Origin: Daucus carota subsp. sativus
Lineage: Eukaryota > Streptophyta > Magnoliopsida > Apiales > Apiaceae
Assembly (NCBI RefSeq): GCF_001625215.2
Contig: NC_030381.2
Coordinates: forward strand, 37,260,689 to 37,324,688
DNA length: 64,000 nucleotides
Direction of reading: 5' to 3'
Shown here: positions 36,966 through 48,386 of the stretch, one piece after another
Layout: each line of letters opens with the position of its first letter
Numbering within the stretch: the first letter of the stretch is position 1
Notes under the pieces: generated by a model
What the model was told of the DNA's origin: nothing
Seen by the model: only the letters and a program-made list of their open reading frames with translations
Database searches by the model: none
Position numbers and translations under genes: made by a program

Positions 36966-37150
36966 TAGGGTTAAAAATGGGGTGGGGAAAATGGGGAACC
37001 CGCCCTAACCCGCCCCGAATGGGGCAGATCCGCCCCGCTAATATGGGGAATGGGGCAGTGACGGGGAATGATTTTCTGCCCCGCCAAAATATGGGGCAAG
37101 TATGGTATTTGTTGAATCCCCGCGGGGATTCCCCGCCCTGCCCCGCATAT
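36966..37150. mobile_element. Truncated hAT-like GC-rich terminus
   Basis: It begins 'TTAGGGTTAAAAATGGGG' and then carries dense CCCCGC / GCGGGG motifs in both orientations, recalling the sub-terminal arrays of the element at 24477-25133. No matching right end is seen before about 37270, where different repeat sequence begins, so it appears truncated or interrupted. Confidence 0.45.
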
Positions 37151-37254
37151 ATTTAATATAAATAAATAATTATATTAAATACAATATTTTTATTATATTT
37201 AATATAATATATTTATTATATTTAATATTATTATTTTTAATACACAAAACTATA

Positions 37255-37571
37255 ATTTTACAATGTATAACATGTAACAACCGTGAAATTTCAAGTACGT
37301 AAATCATTTAATTTTATGAATTGTGAGTTTGTTAATAAAAATATTGGTACGTAAAATATTTAAGGCTAGTGCGAGTTTAGATTATATTGGCTGGCGAATT
37401 AAATCTAGTGACATATCATTAAAGTTTAAATATCATGTACGTGGACTAGTTGGTAGATATATAGTGTTATGTTACGACCCGAAAATAAATATTACGGGTT
37501 AGCTAAAATGAATTTTTCCGTCATAATTAATTAATAAATTTCGAAATATTTAGAAAGTATTGGAAACATTA

Positions 37572-37632
<61 letters not shown>

Positions 37633-38580
37633 GTAGCGTTAAGCAAGTCGGGATCGGAATATTCAAGAATAAAACGAAACAAATTGATTAAAACCGAAAC
37701 GTTACTTGGTGTGCAAGTAAAGTAATAAAATAAAATTAAAATTATAATAATAATAAAATATATAAATATATAAAATAAATATATAGTGCTTGGGGGCCAA
37801 GTACACTTGGGGACCAAGTAATTTTTAGTTTTAGTTAACTTCGATTAATGTGCTAATGATGATTAAGTGTATGTATATAAAGCAAAGAAAAGAGTCTATT
37901 TTTCTTTGACAAAGACCAGTGAATTTAGAGGAAGAGCTGGTCAGGAGGATAAACCAAGTATCGGGTAATAGAAAAGGAGCAAATCACTGCACCTTCAACT
38001 ATTCTAAACAAGGTAAGTCTTAACTTATCTTTATTAATTGAAATAAATAGATAAATATTTATGGTGATGTGGACTGCTGTGCTTACTATGGAGTTTTAAT
38101 AATTAAAAAGGAAGCTTGTTTCAAGGAAAAAGAAAAGAAACACACACTATATATATATGGACCGCTAAAATAATTAACATACTAAATGGAGAATTTAATT
38201 AGGGTTCTTGACAATTGGGGATTTGTATTCAAGAAGGAGTAAGTTGAAATTGTGGGTTGATTGTTTGTTGTGGTTGTTGGTTATGTAAAAGAGGTAGGCT
38301 GAGCAGGTGGGAAGAGGCCGGAGTCAGCCGCGGCGTTGCCGCCAGCGGCGACTCACGGCGTGGTGGCGGTGTAGCAGTGAAGGAGAGGGGAGAGAAAAGG
38401 GAAGGGGGAGAAAGGGAGGCTGTATGTGGGTTGTGGAGCGATGCAGAGAGAGAGAGAGAGAGACGGAAGAGGGTGGCAGTCGCCGGAAAGGTTACCGGAC
38501 AGCGGTGGTGATGTTGGATGGTGGAGGAGGAAGAAAGGAGGGATGGGGGAGATGATGGTGAGGGTAACATGGTAATTTTA
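37255..38580. other. Possible LTR-like remnant, AT microsatellite and low-complexity GC-rich tract
   Basis: The phrases 'tgtaacaaccgtgaaatttcaag' (37273-37295) and 'tgttacgacccgaaaataaat' (37471-37491) recall Gypsy-type LTR starts, but no paired LTR, primer site or polyprotein is seen. An (AT)n run of about 50 bp lies at 37579-37627. 38257-38580 is GC-rich with a GA repeat. Its overlapping open frames on both strands are low complexity and are not called as genes. Confidence 0.3.
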
Positions 38581-38814
38581 TAAGCTGGGTATATTCAAAT
38601 AATTTAGATAAATTAGCACAAGAGATAATAAAATAAAAGTATGCAATATAAGATAATAATTAGGTGATGTGTAAATTTATGTGTAGGAATTAATGTATAA
38701 TATATAGTCAGGGAATGATATTGGAGATGAGGTTTAAAACAAAGTGAAAATTGTAATTAGAATAATAATGGATATATGAGAATTCGAAATAAGCAGAGAT
38801 TTTGGTGAATATAC

Positions 38815-39115
38815 CAGTGACTAACAAGCTGATGAAAACCAGAGTCATGTGCCAATAAATGAGCTTTAGCGAGCTTCCAAGCCAAACACTTGTCGCATCA
38901 AACCCTGGAGAATATGCTTTCTTCCACTGAGGTTTCCCATTCATTGGAGATCGGACAAGCTCAATGGCTACTGGCTTCAATGTGCCAATAGGAGTTAGAA
39001 AAAACAAGGCCCTTGATCCATATAGAGATGTCCCTTTTATCTGCCTCACTTTCTTCACATATGGTAGTAGCAAATCATGGTAATCTATCATGAAAAGTTT
39101 CTTCTGCTTTATGGC
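38815..39115 (-). pseudogene. Broken lipoxygenase exon (13-LOX-like)
   Basis: On the minus strand one exon-like block begins after an acceptor (gcag at 39116-39119). It encodes LOX motifs DYHDLLLPYVKKV, GTSLYGSR, FFLTP.GTL and GKPQWK..., up to the DAT. region. At about 38878-38884 one base is missing compared with the family pattern W-L-W-K-L. The downstream segment with the iron-binding histidines (HDSG.HQLVSHW) therefore lies in another frame. The block ends at a plausible donor (CACTG|GTATAT). No other LOX exon is found nearby, so this is a captured or orphaned fragment, not a gene. Confidence 0.82.
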
Positions 39116-40260
39116 CTGCATTGATATTTATAATTATCATATATAAGCTGATTGATATGTATTATTATCATATATAAGGGTTTTTGAACCCTTGAACCAC
39201 TCCCTATAGAGTTTTATGCCACAGATGGTGAGATTTAGGCTCCTAAGTTTTAACCTGGCAACCAAAGTTGTTTCGACACATCAAAATGAATGACCAGCTT
39301 TGTACCCAACAGTCCAAAATGAAGCAATAATAACAAAACATTTCAGACTCATTAAACACAATTCTTTCTTAAACACCAAACAAATAACCAGCTTGTCTGG
39401 CTAGAAATTCTTCCATCCATTCACCATAATCCAGTCATGCATTAACCGTAAATCCTACTGAACCCCCATGAGAACATAATTATGAAAGCACTGCAGTCTT
39501 ACCAAGATAACAGAAGCACCCATTTTCAGAATAATAAGCTATACCCTTGTTTATATGACCAAACAAACCTAAAAAAATCCCTAAAAAAATGCCAGATCAC
39601 TCTATTGATTGTGGCGCAGTACTCTACTCCTTCAAGCAACCCCGTAAAATTGTTCCTCAACCAATTCACTTCTCCGATCCCTAATCAACACTTCTACTTT
39701 TGATTTTTTGGTTTTATTAAGTACATTACCCCCTGAAGTGCAACCATAAAAAACACTCCCGAGCCGTAACAATTAAAATCATACAAAAAAAACCCATACT
39801 TTTAGTTAGTGAAAGTCTTGCCATTGCTGTAATTCATCATATAGTTGTTAGAGGCTTTTTATCGAACACCTAATACACATCATTCAAACACAAAAATCAT
39901 ATAATCAGTAATAAACACAAAAAATCGAAAAGTAACTGGAATGTCAGTGATAGAAAGAAACATTAACACATAAATTAGCCAGATTAACAGAGAATTCATC
40001 TAAATCAATCTACAAATTACACAATTTAACAAGATTAGTGAAAAATATTCAAATGGATAAGCTCGAACCAGTATGCTCAGATTGATTTAGGTTTCAAAAT
40101 GGTTGCAAATGGTAAAGTGAATCGCTGAAATGCGTCGATCGGATTTTGAGCTTATTGAAATCGGCGGAGTCGAAGATGCGAGAGTTTGAATCGTCCTTGC
40201 CTGAATAGCGAGAGTCTGAAGCTCGATCGGATGCTTCGAGCGTGTTTTTTTGTTTTAGCC
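39116..40260. other. Sequence between the LOX fragment and the right-hand repeats
   Basis: No domain is recognised. 40100-40240 is more GC-balanced and on the minus strand may be an exon-like leader from another gene, but it cannot be identified. Confidence 0.25.
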
Positions 40261-40806
40261 GAGAGATTAGAATGGGCTTATCCCACCGTTTTCAGCAGGA
40301 AAAGAATATAAAACAATGCTCCAGAATGGAATGAGTTAAAGAATGGATCATTCCATTCCTTTGGCCCAACCAAACAGCAATTTTTTTGTTGGGCTGAATG
40401 TATCATTCCATTCTGTCCAAGATCCATTCCATTCATGCCAACCAAACAGAGCCTGAATGGAATGGAGGGAGAATGGAATGAAATTTGTACTATAAAATGG
40501 TGTTGATCAAAGAAAATGTAAATAATTTTCATTCCTTCAATCACTCTAATCTTACTATTTTAACTATAATTTTAACCCACATGTTTTGGAAGAATGCTCA
40601 TTCTTTTTCTATATCATGTTTCTTAACAATCTTTCTCACAAAAATTTAACTACATTCATATTTTGTCACCATTATTTCATACTTTCTTCTTTCTCCTTAA
40701 ACTTTTTATATAATTTTTCATTCCATTTTCCGCTCATTTCATTCCATTTAAACTTTTTATATAATTTTTCATTCCATTTTCCGCTCATTTCATTCCATAA
40801 ACACAG

Positions 40807-42083
40807 CCGTAGATAATGGAGCACAACCCGTTGCTAATTTCGCCGGCCCAGAGATGCAGAAATATATGTTGTTTTTGATAAGCACAAGAATTGTAATTTC
40901 GCTGTACATTTCATCGATACTGTATTAATATATGAGGATAATTTGTAATATTAAATTTTAATGAAAAATATTTGGAAGTATTCATGTTTTCAAATTTTAT
41001 TTTAAAAATAAGGTCAAAATTGTATGTATGATTGCCATGTTGAAAACGGTTGATTTCTAGGTTATAAGAGTTACAATTGAAATTGTATATGTAGTTGCAC
41101 AGTATCTTTGAATTTTTATTACAAAATTTTGATATTTTTGTAAGAAAACTCAATTTTATTATATTGATCATCCCTATACCTTAGCTTTAAAAAATTTGTA
41201 CTTATTCTTATTTTTTTTTGTAAGGGTACTCATTCTTATTTAAAAAAGTAAAAAACAAATACTAAAAAACCATCTCTTCACAGCTACAAACTAATTTAAA
41301 ATTTATAAAACAATGATCATTATTTTTCATACAAAAATAAATTCGGGAGATTTCATCATCCCAAAAGACCACGAACAAAAGTTTGAATTAATGTAACATC
41401 TCTTATTTTGTTTACAAGACTAAACCAATATTGATTTCACACTATTCACAAAACCACGTCATGAGTTGCATAATATTCTCGTGAATTCTTTTTCCAGGGG
41501 TTATGACTATTCCTCTGGAATTTGGCCATTCAAAGGCTATGTAATTTTTTTTTTCCCAGAGTTTATGACTATTCCTCTGGAATTTGGCTATTCAAAGGCT
41601 ATGTAAACGTGTCAATAGAAACTTCAGGAATCACAATTTATGCAAATTCACCGTGCACACTGCACACCATGGAGCTACCGCACTGTGAGGGTGTTTGGCC
41701 GGGGCTTAAAAGTCCGGCTTTTAGGTTTATAAGTGAAAAACACTTATTCGTATCGTTTGCGTAAAAAGTCAAAAAACACTTAAAAAGAAGTTGCAAATGT
41801 TAGTTTGTGTTTCACGGCTTCTACTTCCTTCTCAAACACTTTAATCACTTATAAGTTTTAATTTGTTTCTAACTTTTATTTCACTTTTTTACTTTATACA
41901 ATAAGCACAAATTTTAAGTTCACTCAAATGGCTTATATATAACTTTGACGTGATTGAGAAAACTTGTACGATAGACGGTTGATCGTCAAATATGGGAATA
42001 ATTTATAGTAATATACTTCCTTTGTCTTGACTTTTTGTGGTCAATAATAAAAGAAGTAAAACTAGTATCAATAATATATATTA
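40807..42083. other. Intergenic with small repeats
   Basis: No gene is recognised. A tandem repeat of about 60 bp lies at 41494-41605, both units containing 'tatgactattcctctggaat'. A MITE of the GGGTGTTTGG family lies at 41687-41933. Confidence 0.45.
41687..41933. mobile_element. Small inverted-end MITE (GGGTGTTTGG family)
   Basis: Left GAGGGTGTTTGGCC, right TTCACTCAAATGGC. It shares internal blocks with the element at 35298-35537. Probably Tourist/hAT-like; no clear target duplication. Confidence 0.5.
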
Positions 42084-42638
42084 CTCCCTCCGTCCCTATT
42101 TATCTGTCCACTTTGGAAGTAAAAACTTGTCCCCATTTATCTGTCCATTTATATAACCAAAGTATAATTTTTCATTTAATAACCTGAAGAGTCTTTGATT
42201 TTGTTTTTCAAGCCATAAATATCATGACTACTCCCTCCATTCCAAAATAATAGTCGCTTTGACTTTGTGCACGTATTTTGAGGTGTAAAAAAAAACATAC
42301 TTCCACACATTATTTTTGAAATTTTCTTTTTCTAAATAAAAATTTAACATCTCTATCTTTATTCAGAAAAAGAAATTTTTAAAAATAATGTGTAAAAATA
42401 CGCTTTTTTTACACCTCAAAATACGTGCACAAAGTCAAAACGACTATTATTTTGGAATGGAGGGAGTATTATTCACTGATTCATCAAATTTGTATTGGAT
42501 ATTGGAGTAATCCCACTAGTATTTTCCTACAATTAAGGCATTAAATAAGGGTATTGATAGAAGTTTTTTATCAAACTTAAATTTTCTTAATATTCGTGAA
42601 AATGTTAAAAGTGGACAGATAAATAGCGACGGAGGGAG
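42084..42638. mobile_element. Outer Stowaway MITE, interrupted by a second Stowaway
   Basis: Left CTCCCTCCGTCCCTATTTAT at 42084, inverse right end ATAAATAGCGACGGAGGGAG ending at 42638, TA on both flanks. Removing the inner element (42231-42466) leaves about 317 bp. Confidence 0.88.
42231..42466. mobile_element. Inner Stowaway MITE nested in the outer one
   Basis: Left CTCCCTCCATTCCAAAATAA, inverse right end ending GGAATGGAGGGAG, TA on both flanks (42229-42230, 42467-42468). The inverted repeats are nearly perfect over about 100 bp, so the element is nearly a complete palindrome and inserted after the outer one. Confidence 0.9.
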
Positions 42639-42775
42639 TAATATTAAAAAATATTTATAAATAGATGATAAACATATATATTATTTTAATTACTCATCTA
42701 TAATATATAAATATATTTTGTAAAATCTAATCCCTGAAAAAGAACATAATCAATTTGTTAATACATTATTATTAT

Positions 42776-43350
42776 GGGAAAATTAATTCTAAAGTCCCTG
42801 AACTATAGGCACTTTTTTTTCTAGGTCCCTGAACTATAAATGTCAATTCATAAGTAATTCAACTCTTGATTTTTTTCCTATCTGGGTCTGGTTTGACGTC
42901 GTTAGTTTTTCCGGCGAACTTGGTCGGAAAAGCTCAGATCCGGTGGCTCGAATTTTCCGACGAGGCTAATTTGAACATTAAAAATCACGAAAATTATATG
43001 AACATGCTCATAATCACACGATCTATCAATCTACATCATTATAATTCGAATAAAAGCTATTAAAATGAAAACTAATATTCAACTCAAAATTCGGAAATTA
43101 CCAAACTAAATTTTGATGGTATAGATGGATAGGGGATCGAAAAACGAGCAATTTGATTACTCAAGTTTCAAATTTGGATACCGGAATCACCTTCAAAGTT
43201 ATCTTTGATCACGGCGTCAAACAAGATTTAACGGAAAGACCCAGATAGGACAAAATCAAGAGTTGAATTACTTATGAATTGACATTTATAGTTCAGGGAC
43301 CTAGAAAAAAAAAATGTCTATAGTTCAGGGACTTTAGAATTAATTTTCCC
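42776..43350. mobile_element. Mutator-type MITE with long inverted repeats (575 bp)
   Basis: Termini GGGAAAATTAATTCTAAAGT and the inverse. The inverted repeats extend about 120 bp. A perfect 9-bp duplication TATTATTAT flanks it (42767-42775 and 43351-43359). The homologous upstream segment of the second P450 copy (about 46440-46520) lacks it, giving an empty-site comparison. Confidence 0.9.
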
Positions 43351-44035
43351 TATTATTATTAATATTTCATATAAAAAAGAATACAATAACGTAAACAATA
43401 AAATTATAAATACACAATTTTGAATTAAATACTTTTTTTTGTGTTCGGCACGGTTTAAGCTAGTTTTTATGATCAAACATGCTTTTGTAATTTATTTTCT
43501 TTTTCCTTGTCAAACAAGGTAACAACAAAAACTTTCGTCAAATCCACTTTGTACAATTATTAACGAAATAAGTGAAAACGCAAAATTTGTGTAAGGGAGG
43601 ATGACTACCACTACAAGCCAGATCAATTCACATTTTCATATGAAATTCGAGAGGTTTATTAATAATGCTTTGGTTTGAAATAAGTGCTCGAGTTTTTCTG
43701 GAAGCCAGAGTAGAAGAAAAGAATCTACCTGAGTTGCCGGGTTGCTACATCCGCTGATCAATTACTTGAATATAAAATACTAGGAAATATTAGGTAAGTA
43801 CGTATGTAAGTTTATAATCAGTTCTGAAATTATGATTTAATTAGGGCTACATTTTTTAATAATTAATATACTTGATTTTTCCTCACATGAAAGCGAATTA
43901 GGCTGCATGTATAGTACTTTTATTTACATGCAAATGCAAGTGTATGGCATTGACGAAGCTCAGCTATTTCGACGCCCGCACGATTGATTCATCTTGAGCC
44001 ACAATCGTCAAAGGGATCATATTTTAAATCTTGCA

Positions 44036-44042
44036 TATAAAT
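44036..44042 (+). promoter_or_regulatory. TATA box of P450 gene 1
   Basis: TATAAAT lies 64-70 bp upstream of the start codon, in a context (GCATATAAATT.GGAGCTC) conserved in the second copy. Confidence 0.7.
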
Positions 44043-44105
44043 TAGGAGCTCCAGCTCATTACGATATACACTCTCTCCTCTTGATAACTCCTGCAAGCAG
44101 TGATC

Positions 44106-46177
44106 ATGGAGATTTACTCAACTATTATTGCACTAGTTTTCTTCATCTTCTTGATCAAACTGCTCAAGAAATCTAAAACCTCCAAAACAAGTACGAAAAA
44201 TCTTCCCCCAGGTCCACTAAAACTACCCTTTGTTGGTAATCTGCCACAAGTAGCTGCAGCCGGTAAAGTTCCTCACCTAGGCCTGCAAGCATTAGCCAAG
44301 AAACATGGGCCTGTCATGCAACTTCAGCTTGGAGAGATCCCTCTAGTTGTCATTTCATCAGCTAAAGCTGCAGAACAAGCACTACGAACCAATGACCTTG
44401 CTCTCGCGGATAGGCCATCGCTTCTACTTGGTGAAATTGGCCTGGCAAATTGTAGAGACATTGTTTTTGCACTCTATGGGGATTACTGGAGACAAATGCG
44501 CAAGATATGCAAATCGGAACTCCTGAGTGTCAAGAAGGTCAGGTCATTTCGTGCTATTCGAGAAGATGAGTCCCAGCATCTCCTGGAAAATATTAAAAAT
44601 TCTGTTGGATCGCCTTTCAATTTCAGTGAAAGTGTCGCGGGTATGGCACATGGGGTGATTTCTAGAGCGACAACTGGAAAGAGAAGTGATGATGAGCTTG
44701 TGAGGATTGTTGAGGAGATTTCGTATTGGGGTGCAGGTTTCCTGGTTCCTGATTTGTTTCCGTCAATCAAGTTCCTCCCTACTCTTACTGGGATGAAAAA
44801 GGAGATACAGAAGTTGAGAAACGCGGTTGATCCTATATTTGATTCGATCATTGAGGAGCATAGAGAAAAATTGGCTAGAAAAAAAGAACGAAAAGCAATG
44901 GATAACGACGCAGATGAGGAAGATCTCATTGATGTCCTGCTGAGAGTTAATGAGAATGAACGCCTCGAGTTTCCTATGACATCAAATGACATTCAAGGAA
45001 TTGTACTGGTAATGAACTCATTTATTAGTAACTGCTTTATAATTATTTTATTTTGGAGTAAGTTACATTTTGCACCTCATAAGTTTAAGCGTTTTTTCGA
45101 TTTGGTATCAAACAAAAATTTTTATCAATACACACCCTAATGTTTAAAAAATGATTCGATATGCAACCTTTTAACCATATTCCGTGACTGTTAAAATTAA
45201 CGGATGCAGGGTTAAAACAGTAATTTTGTAAACTCTCTTCTACTGATTCTTTCCATACAAAATTATTGGAACTCCTGTAATCGTTAATTTTAATAGTCAA
45301 CTTCACGTGATATGATCAAATGGGTGCATATCGAAGCTCTTTTTCAACATTAGGGTGCGTATTGACAAAAAATTTTGTTTGAGACTAAATCGAAAAAACG
45401 ATTAAACTTATAGGGTGCAAAGTGTAAATTAATCTTTATTTCATTAGTAACTGCATTATAATGAACTCTAGAATTTTCAATTTCTAAAAATCCTGTTTCA
45501 ATCCTGGTTTGGTCGCTGCAATTTAAGATGTTCCTCGTAATTATGTGATGCAGGACCTGTTCACAGCCGGAATAGATACCACTTCAGCTGTGATCGAATG
45601 GGCTATGACGGAGTTAATGAAAAATCCTAGAGTCATGAACAAAGTGCAAGCAGAAGTACGTCAAGTCCTCAGAGGAAAAGAAACGATAAATGAAGATGAC
45701 ATTCAAGGATTGAGTTACTTCAAACTGGTGATCAAAGAAGCTCTCCGATTGCACACACCTCTTCCCTTACTATTACCTAGACAATGCAGAAAAGAATGCG
45801 AGATTGATGGTTACCACATTCCTGTGAATACCAAAGTCATTATCAATGCATGGGCTATTGGAAGAGACCCTAAATTTTGGGTTGATGCTGAAAGTTTCAA
45901 ACCGGAGAGATTTGAGAACAATCCTGTTGATTTCATCGGCCTCGACTATGATTACTTACCCTTTGGATCAGGGAGGAGAATGTGTCCAGGCATGAATTTT
46001 GGTATAGCAGGAGTGGAGCTTCCTCTCATTCAACTGCTCTACCATTTTGACTGGGAGCTTCCTAATAATATGAAACCTGAAGATCTTGACGTGGAGTATG
46101 GCATTGGATCAACTACTAAGAGAAAGAATCACTTGATCTTGATTCCCACCTCTGAATATGCAGCTCAGATGGCTTAA
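44106..46177 (+). CDS. CYP71-clan cytochrome P450, tandem copy 1 (2 exons, 508 aa)
   Basis: Membrane-anchored haem monooxygenase; substrate unknown. Exon 1 is 44106-45008 and exon 2 is 45554-46177. N-terminal membrane anchor about residues 4-20 (IALVFFIFLIKLL), proline hinge LPPGPLKLP, I-helix oxygen motif AGIDTT 306-311, ExxR 363-366 (EALR), PERF 418-421, haem loop FGSGRRMCPG with Cys445. The single phase-0 intron before (D/E)xFxAG is the standard CYP71 position. The pattern fits the CYP71D/CYP71BE part of the family, often used for terpenoids, but no substrate can be inferred. It differs from copy 2 at scattered sites, including the B-C loop. The 545-bp intron contains an inverted-repeat insertion absent from copy 2. 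Start 44106 chosen as the first ATG; the upstream in-frame codon is GTG. Confidence 0.93.
45057..45436. mobile_element. Inverted-repeat MITE in the intron of P450 gene 1
   Basis: Left arm about 45057-45148, starting near 'agtaagttacattttgcacc'. It is matched in inverse by the right arm about 45346-45432, ending near 'ggtgcaaagtgtaaattaat'. Arms are about 85 bp. A 20-25 bp repeat ('attagtaactgc.ttataat') occurs on both sides at 45024-45045 and 45444-45465. Copy 2's intron lacks the element. Confidence 0.75.
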
Positions 46178-46537
46178 TTACTTGCTTGGTTTGAGTTACT
46201 ACTTGCAAGACATGCAAAGGATATTCATCAAACAAATAACAGAAATTAGGCTTTGAGAATAAAATTATAAGGTTTGTACTGTCTTTGTAGAGGTTTTAAC
46301 ATATTCTCTGTAAGAAAAGGGTGTTCTTCAGTTCATTTTAGTCCATCACACTTTCAATTTTATGGAATTTTATTGCTCTGCTCTCTATCGAAGATAATCA
46401 ATTTACAATATATAAATAAATATTGTAAAAGCTAAATCTCTGAAAAATAACATAATCAATTTACCAATAATATCTAATTATATTTCAATATATTATCGTC
46501 TGATTTTCCATATAAAAAAGAATATATAATGACATTA

Positions 46538-46862
46538 GAGCATTTCCAATAGTCTTTTAACTCACTCCTAAATATGATATAAATAATAAAATATTGACTT
46601 TTAGTCATTTAATGTTGGTTCGAGATCCAACAACACTTCTTATATTCACTCTTTATTTTGTTTTTATAGTATTAAAAGTAAGTCATGTGCATAAAAGTTA
46701 AAAAAAAGTGGATGGAGAGAGAATTTTTGCTCACAAACTCTTAATACTAAGGAGAGAGAAGAAAATTTTAATGAATTTAAGAGTGACTACAAATCTATTG
46801 TAACAAATCATCTTCAAATTTCAATTTAAGAGACACTGCAAAAATGTTACTTCGAGATGCTC
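46538..46862. mobile_element. MITE of the GAGCATCTCC family with TTA duplication
   Basis: GAGCATTTCCAATAG at the left, inverse CGAGATGCTC at the right, TTA on both sides (46535-46537 and 46863-46865). TTA duplications suggest PIF/Harbinger. It is absent from the homologous segment upstream of P450 gene 1. Confidence 0.7.
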
Positions 46863-47159
46863 TTAAAAATTAACTTATAAATACAAAGTTCTAAATAAAA
46901 TACTCGCTCATGCTTGTGGTTCGAGACTAGTTTTTATAAAATCCAATCATACTTTAATTTTATTTCATTTTTCCTTGTCAAAGGAAAGGTAACAATAAAA
47001 ACTTTCGTCAAATTCATTTTGTAAGAGTACAATTATTAACGATATAGGCAAAAACGCAATTTTTTAAAAGGAAGGATGGCTACCCTAGTGACTGACTAGT
47101 CCACTACAAACCAGTGTTTAACAGTGCGTTTGTTTGAAATAAGTGCTCGAGTAGAGAAC

Positions 47160-47985
47160 AAGGGACGTGTTCAACGGGAATTTTAGTGAATTGTTTTTAA
47201 TTATTAATTGTATACGATTTTGATTTTATACGGATTCTTGATAAAATTTCACAAAATTAATATAAATTCTGTAGGATTTTAATATAATGAGATTTTGTCG
47301 AGATTTCAAAACGTTTAAAATATGCTGAACAATCTAATAAAATTCATCATTCTATAAAATTCAAAGAAATCCGTTAACATTTGAATACCATTAGAGCATC
47401 TCCAGCAGCTTCTCTAAATGTTGTCCTAAACTATTAATATAAGGAATATGACATAAAACACAACTCCAGCAGAGTCTTAACCATCCCTTAAAAAGTTAGG
47501 ATGCCCACTTCATTCCTCATTTTTAAGGATTGTGGAACCATTCCTCATACTATTTTGAACAATAAAATATTCACTTTTCTCCTTTCCCCCCTCTTTCCCT
47601 CCCTTCTCTCTCCTATTTACAAGTTGAATATAATATTATAATAATAATAGGGAATAGAAATAGGGAATGTTGTTGGAGTTCCCATTCAATAAAATGTAGT
47701 AATCCCTTAAAAAATGAATATTTTATTATATATTTAGGGAACATATTAGGACTCTGCTGGAGATGCTCTTAGATTTTAATATCTTTTAATCAATCTCAAT
47801 TGAATATCATCTGATTTTTAAATATAATCTAAAATACTAATTAACTACCCAGATTTTATAATATAATTTGAAATCTTAGTTGAATATTCGAAGATTTTGA
47901 TATATTTTTTTTAAAAATCTGAAATAAATATTTTCTAATTACACAAGTAATTTTTTTTTAAATCTCAATTGAACACATGGGCTTG
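47160..47985. mobile_element. Outer inverted-end element interrupted by a TTA-flanked MITE
   Basis: The left end 'GGACGTGTTCAACGGGAATT' and the right end 'AATCTCAATTGAACACATGG' are inverse, and the interior is AT-rich with inverse blocks. The segment is missing upstream of P450 gene 1, where the flanking sequences (ending near 'aagtgctcgag' and resuming near 'agaagaaa') are nearly contiguous. The inner MITE is at 47394-47768. Confidence 0.6.
47394..47768. mobile_element. MITE of the GAGCATCTCC family, nested
   Basis: Perfect-looking termini GAGCATCTCCAGCAG and CTGCTGGAGATGCTC, with TTA target duplications at 47391-47393 and 47769-47771. Probable PIF/Harbinger MITE inserted in the outer element. 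Confidence 0.85.
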
Positions 47986-48386
47986 AATTTTCTTTAAGCC
48001 AAAGCATAAGAAGCAGAAGAAATGAATCAACCTGAGATGCCGGGGTGCTACAACCGCTGATCACTTCTGAATGTAAAATATTAGATAAGGACCAGCAGGA
48101 GCGTGGTAAGAAATTTAAGTCAGTGATGTCAAAATTTTAAATTTTCAACAAATCTAAAATATATTATATATATAATTATTTTATTTGGATCAAAATATTG
48201 ACTAGCCTTTATATATTAATAATATTTTGTATGGAAACTTAAATATGAAACTTTTTTACTAATTTAAGGTGGAAATGTGTGATGGAGTGCTGGTCAAGAA
48301 AGGAGCACTGCTGCTGCTATAGTACGAGTATTTCATTTCACCGAGTACTACTTTTATTTGCATGCAAGTGTGCGGCATTGACGAGA

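Larger units (their letters stand above)
36229..40806. mobile_element. Possible large inverted-end composite element carrying gene fragments
   Basis: The left end 'CTGTGTTTGG...GGAATGAAAT' at about 36233 and the right end '...ATTTCATTCCATAAACACAG' at about 40806 are inverse to one another. Further 'ggaatggaatg' and 'ctgtttggttgg' termini lie inside at 36380-36415 and 40315-40460. The interval contains a broken lipoxygenase exon, a GC-rich hAT-like end, LTR-like and low-complexity sequence. No clear flanking duplication was found, so this could be several nested elements instead of one. Confidence 0.35.

Noticed and set aside
38229-38570. Three overlapping low-complexity open frames, Ser/Pro-rich on one strand and Arg/Gly-rich on the other
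   Set aside because: GC-rich, GA-repeat sequence open by composition; no domain, and frames on both strands are equally open.
44483-44992. 169-codon minus-strand frames over both P450 first exons (also 49604-50113)
   Set aside because: Antisense shadows; conserved only because the two genes are duplicates.
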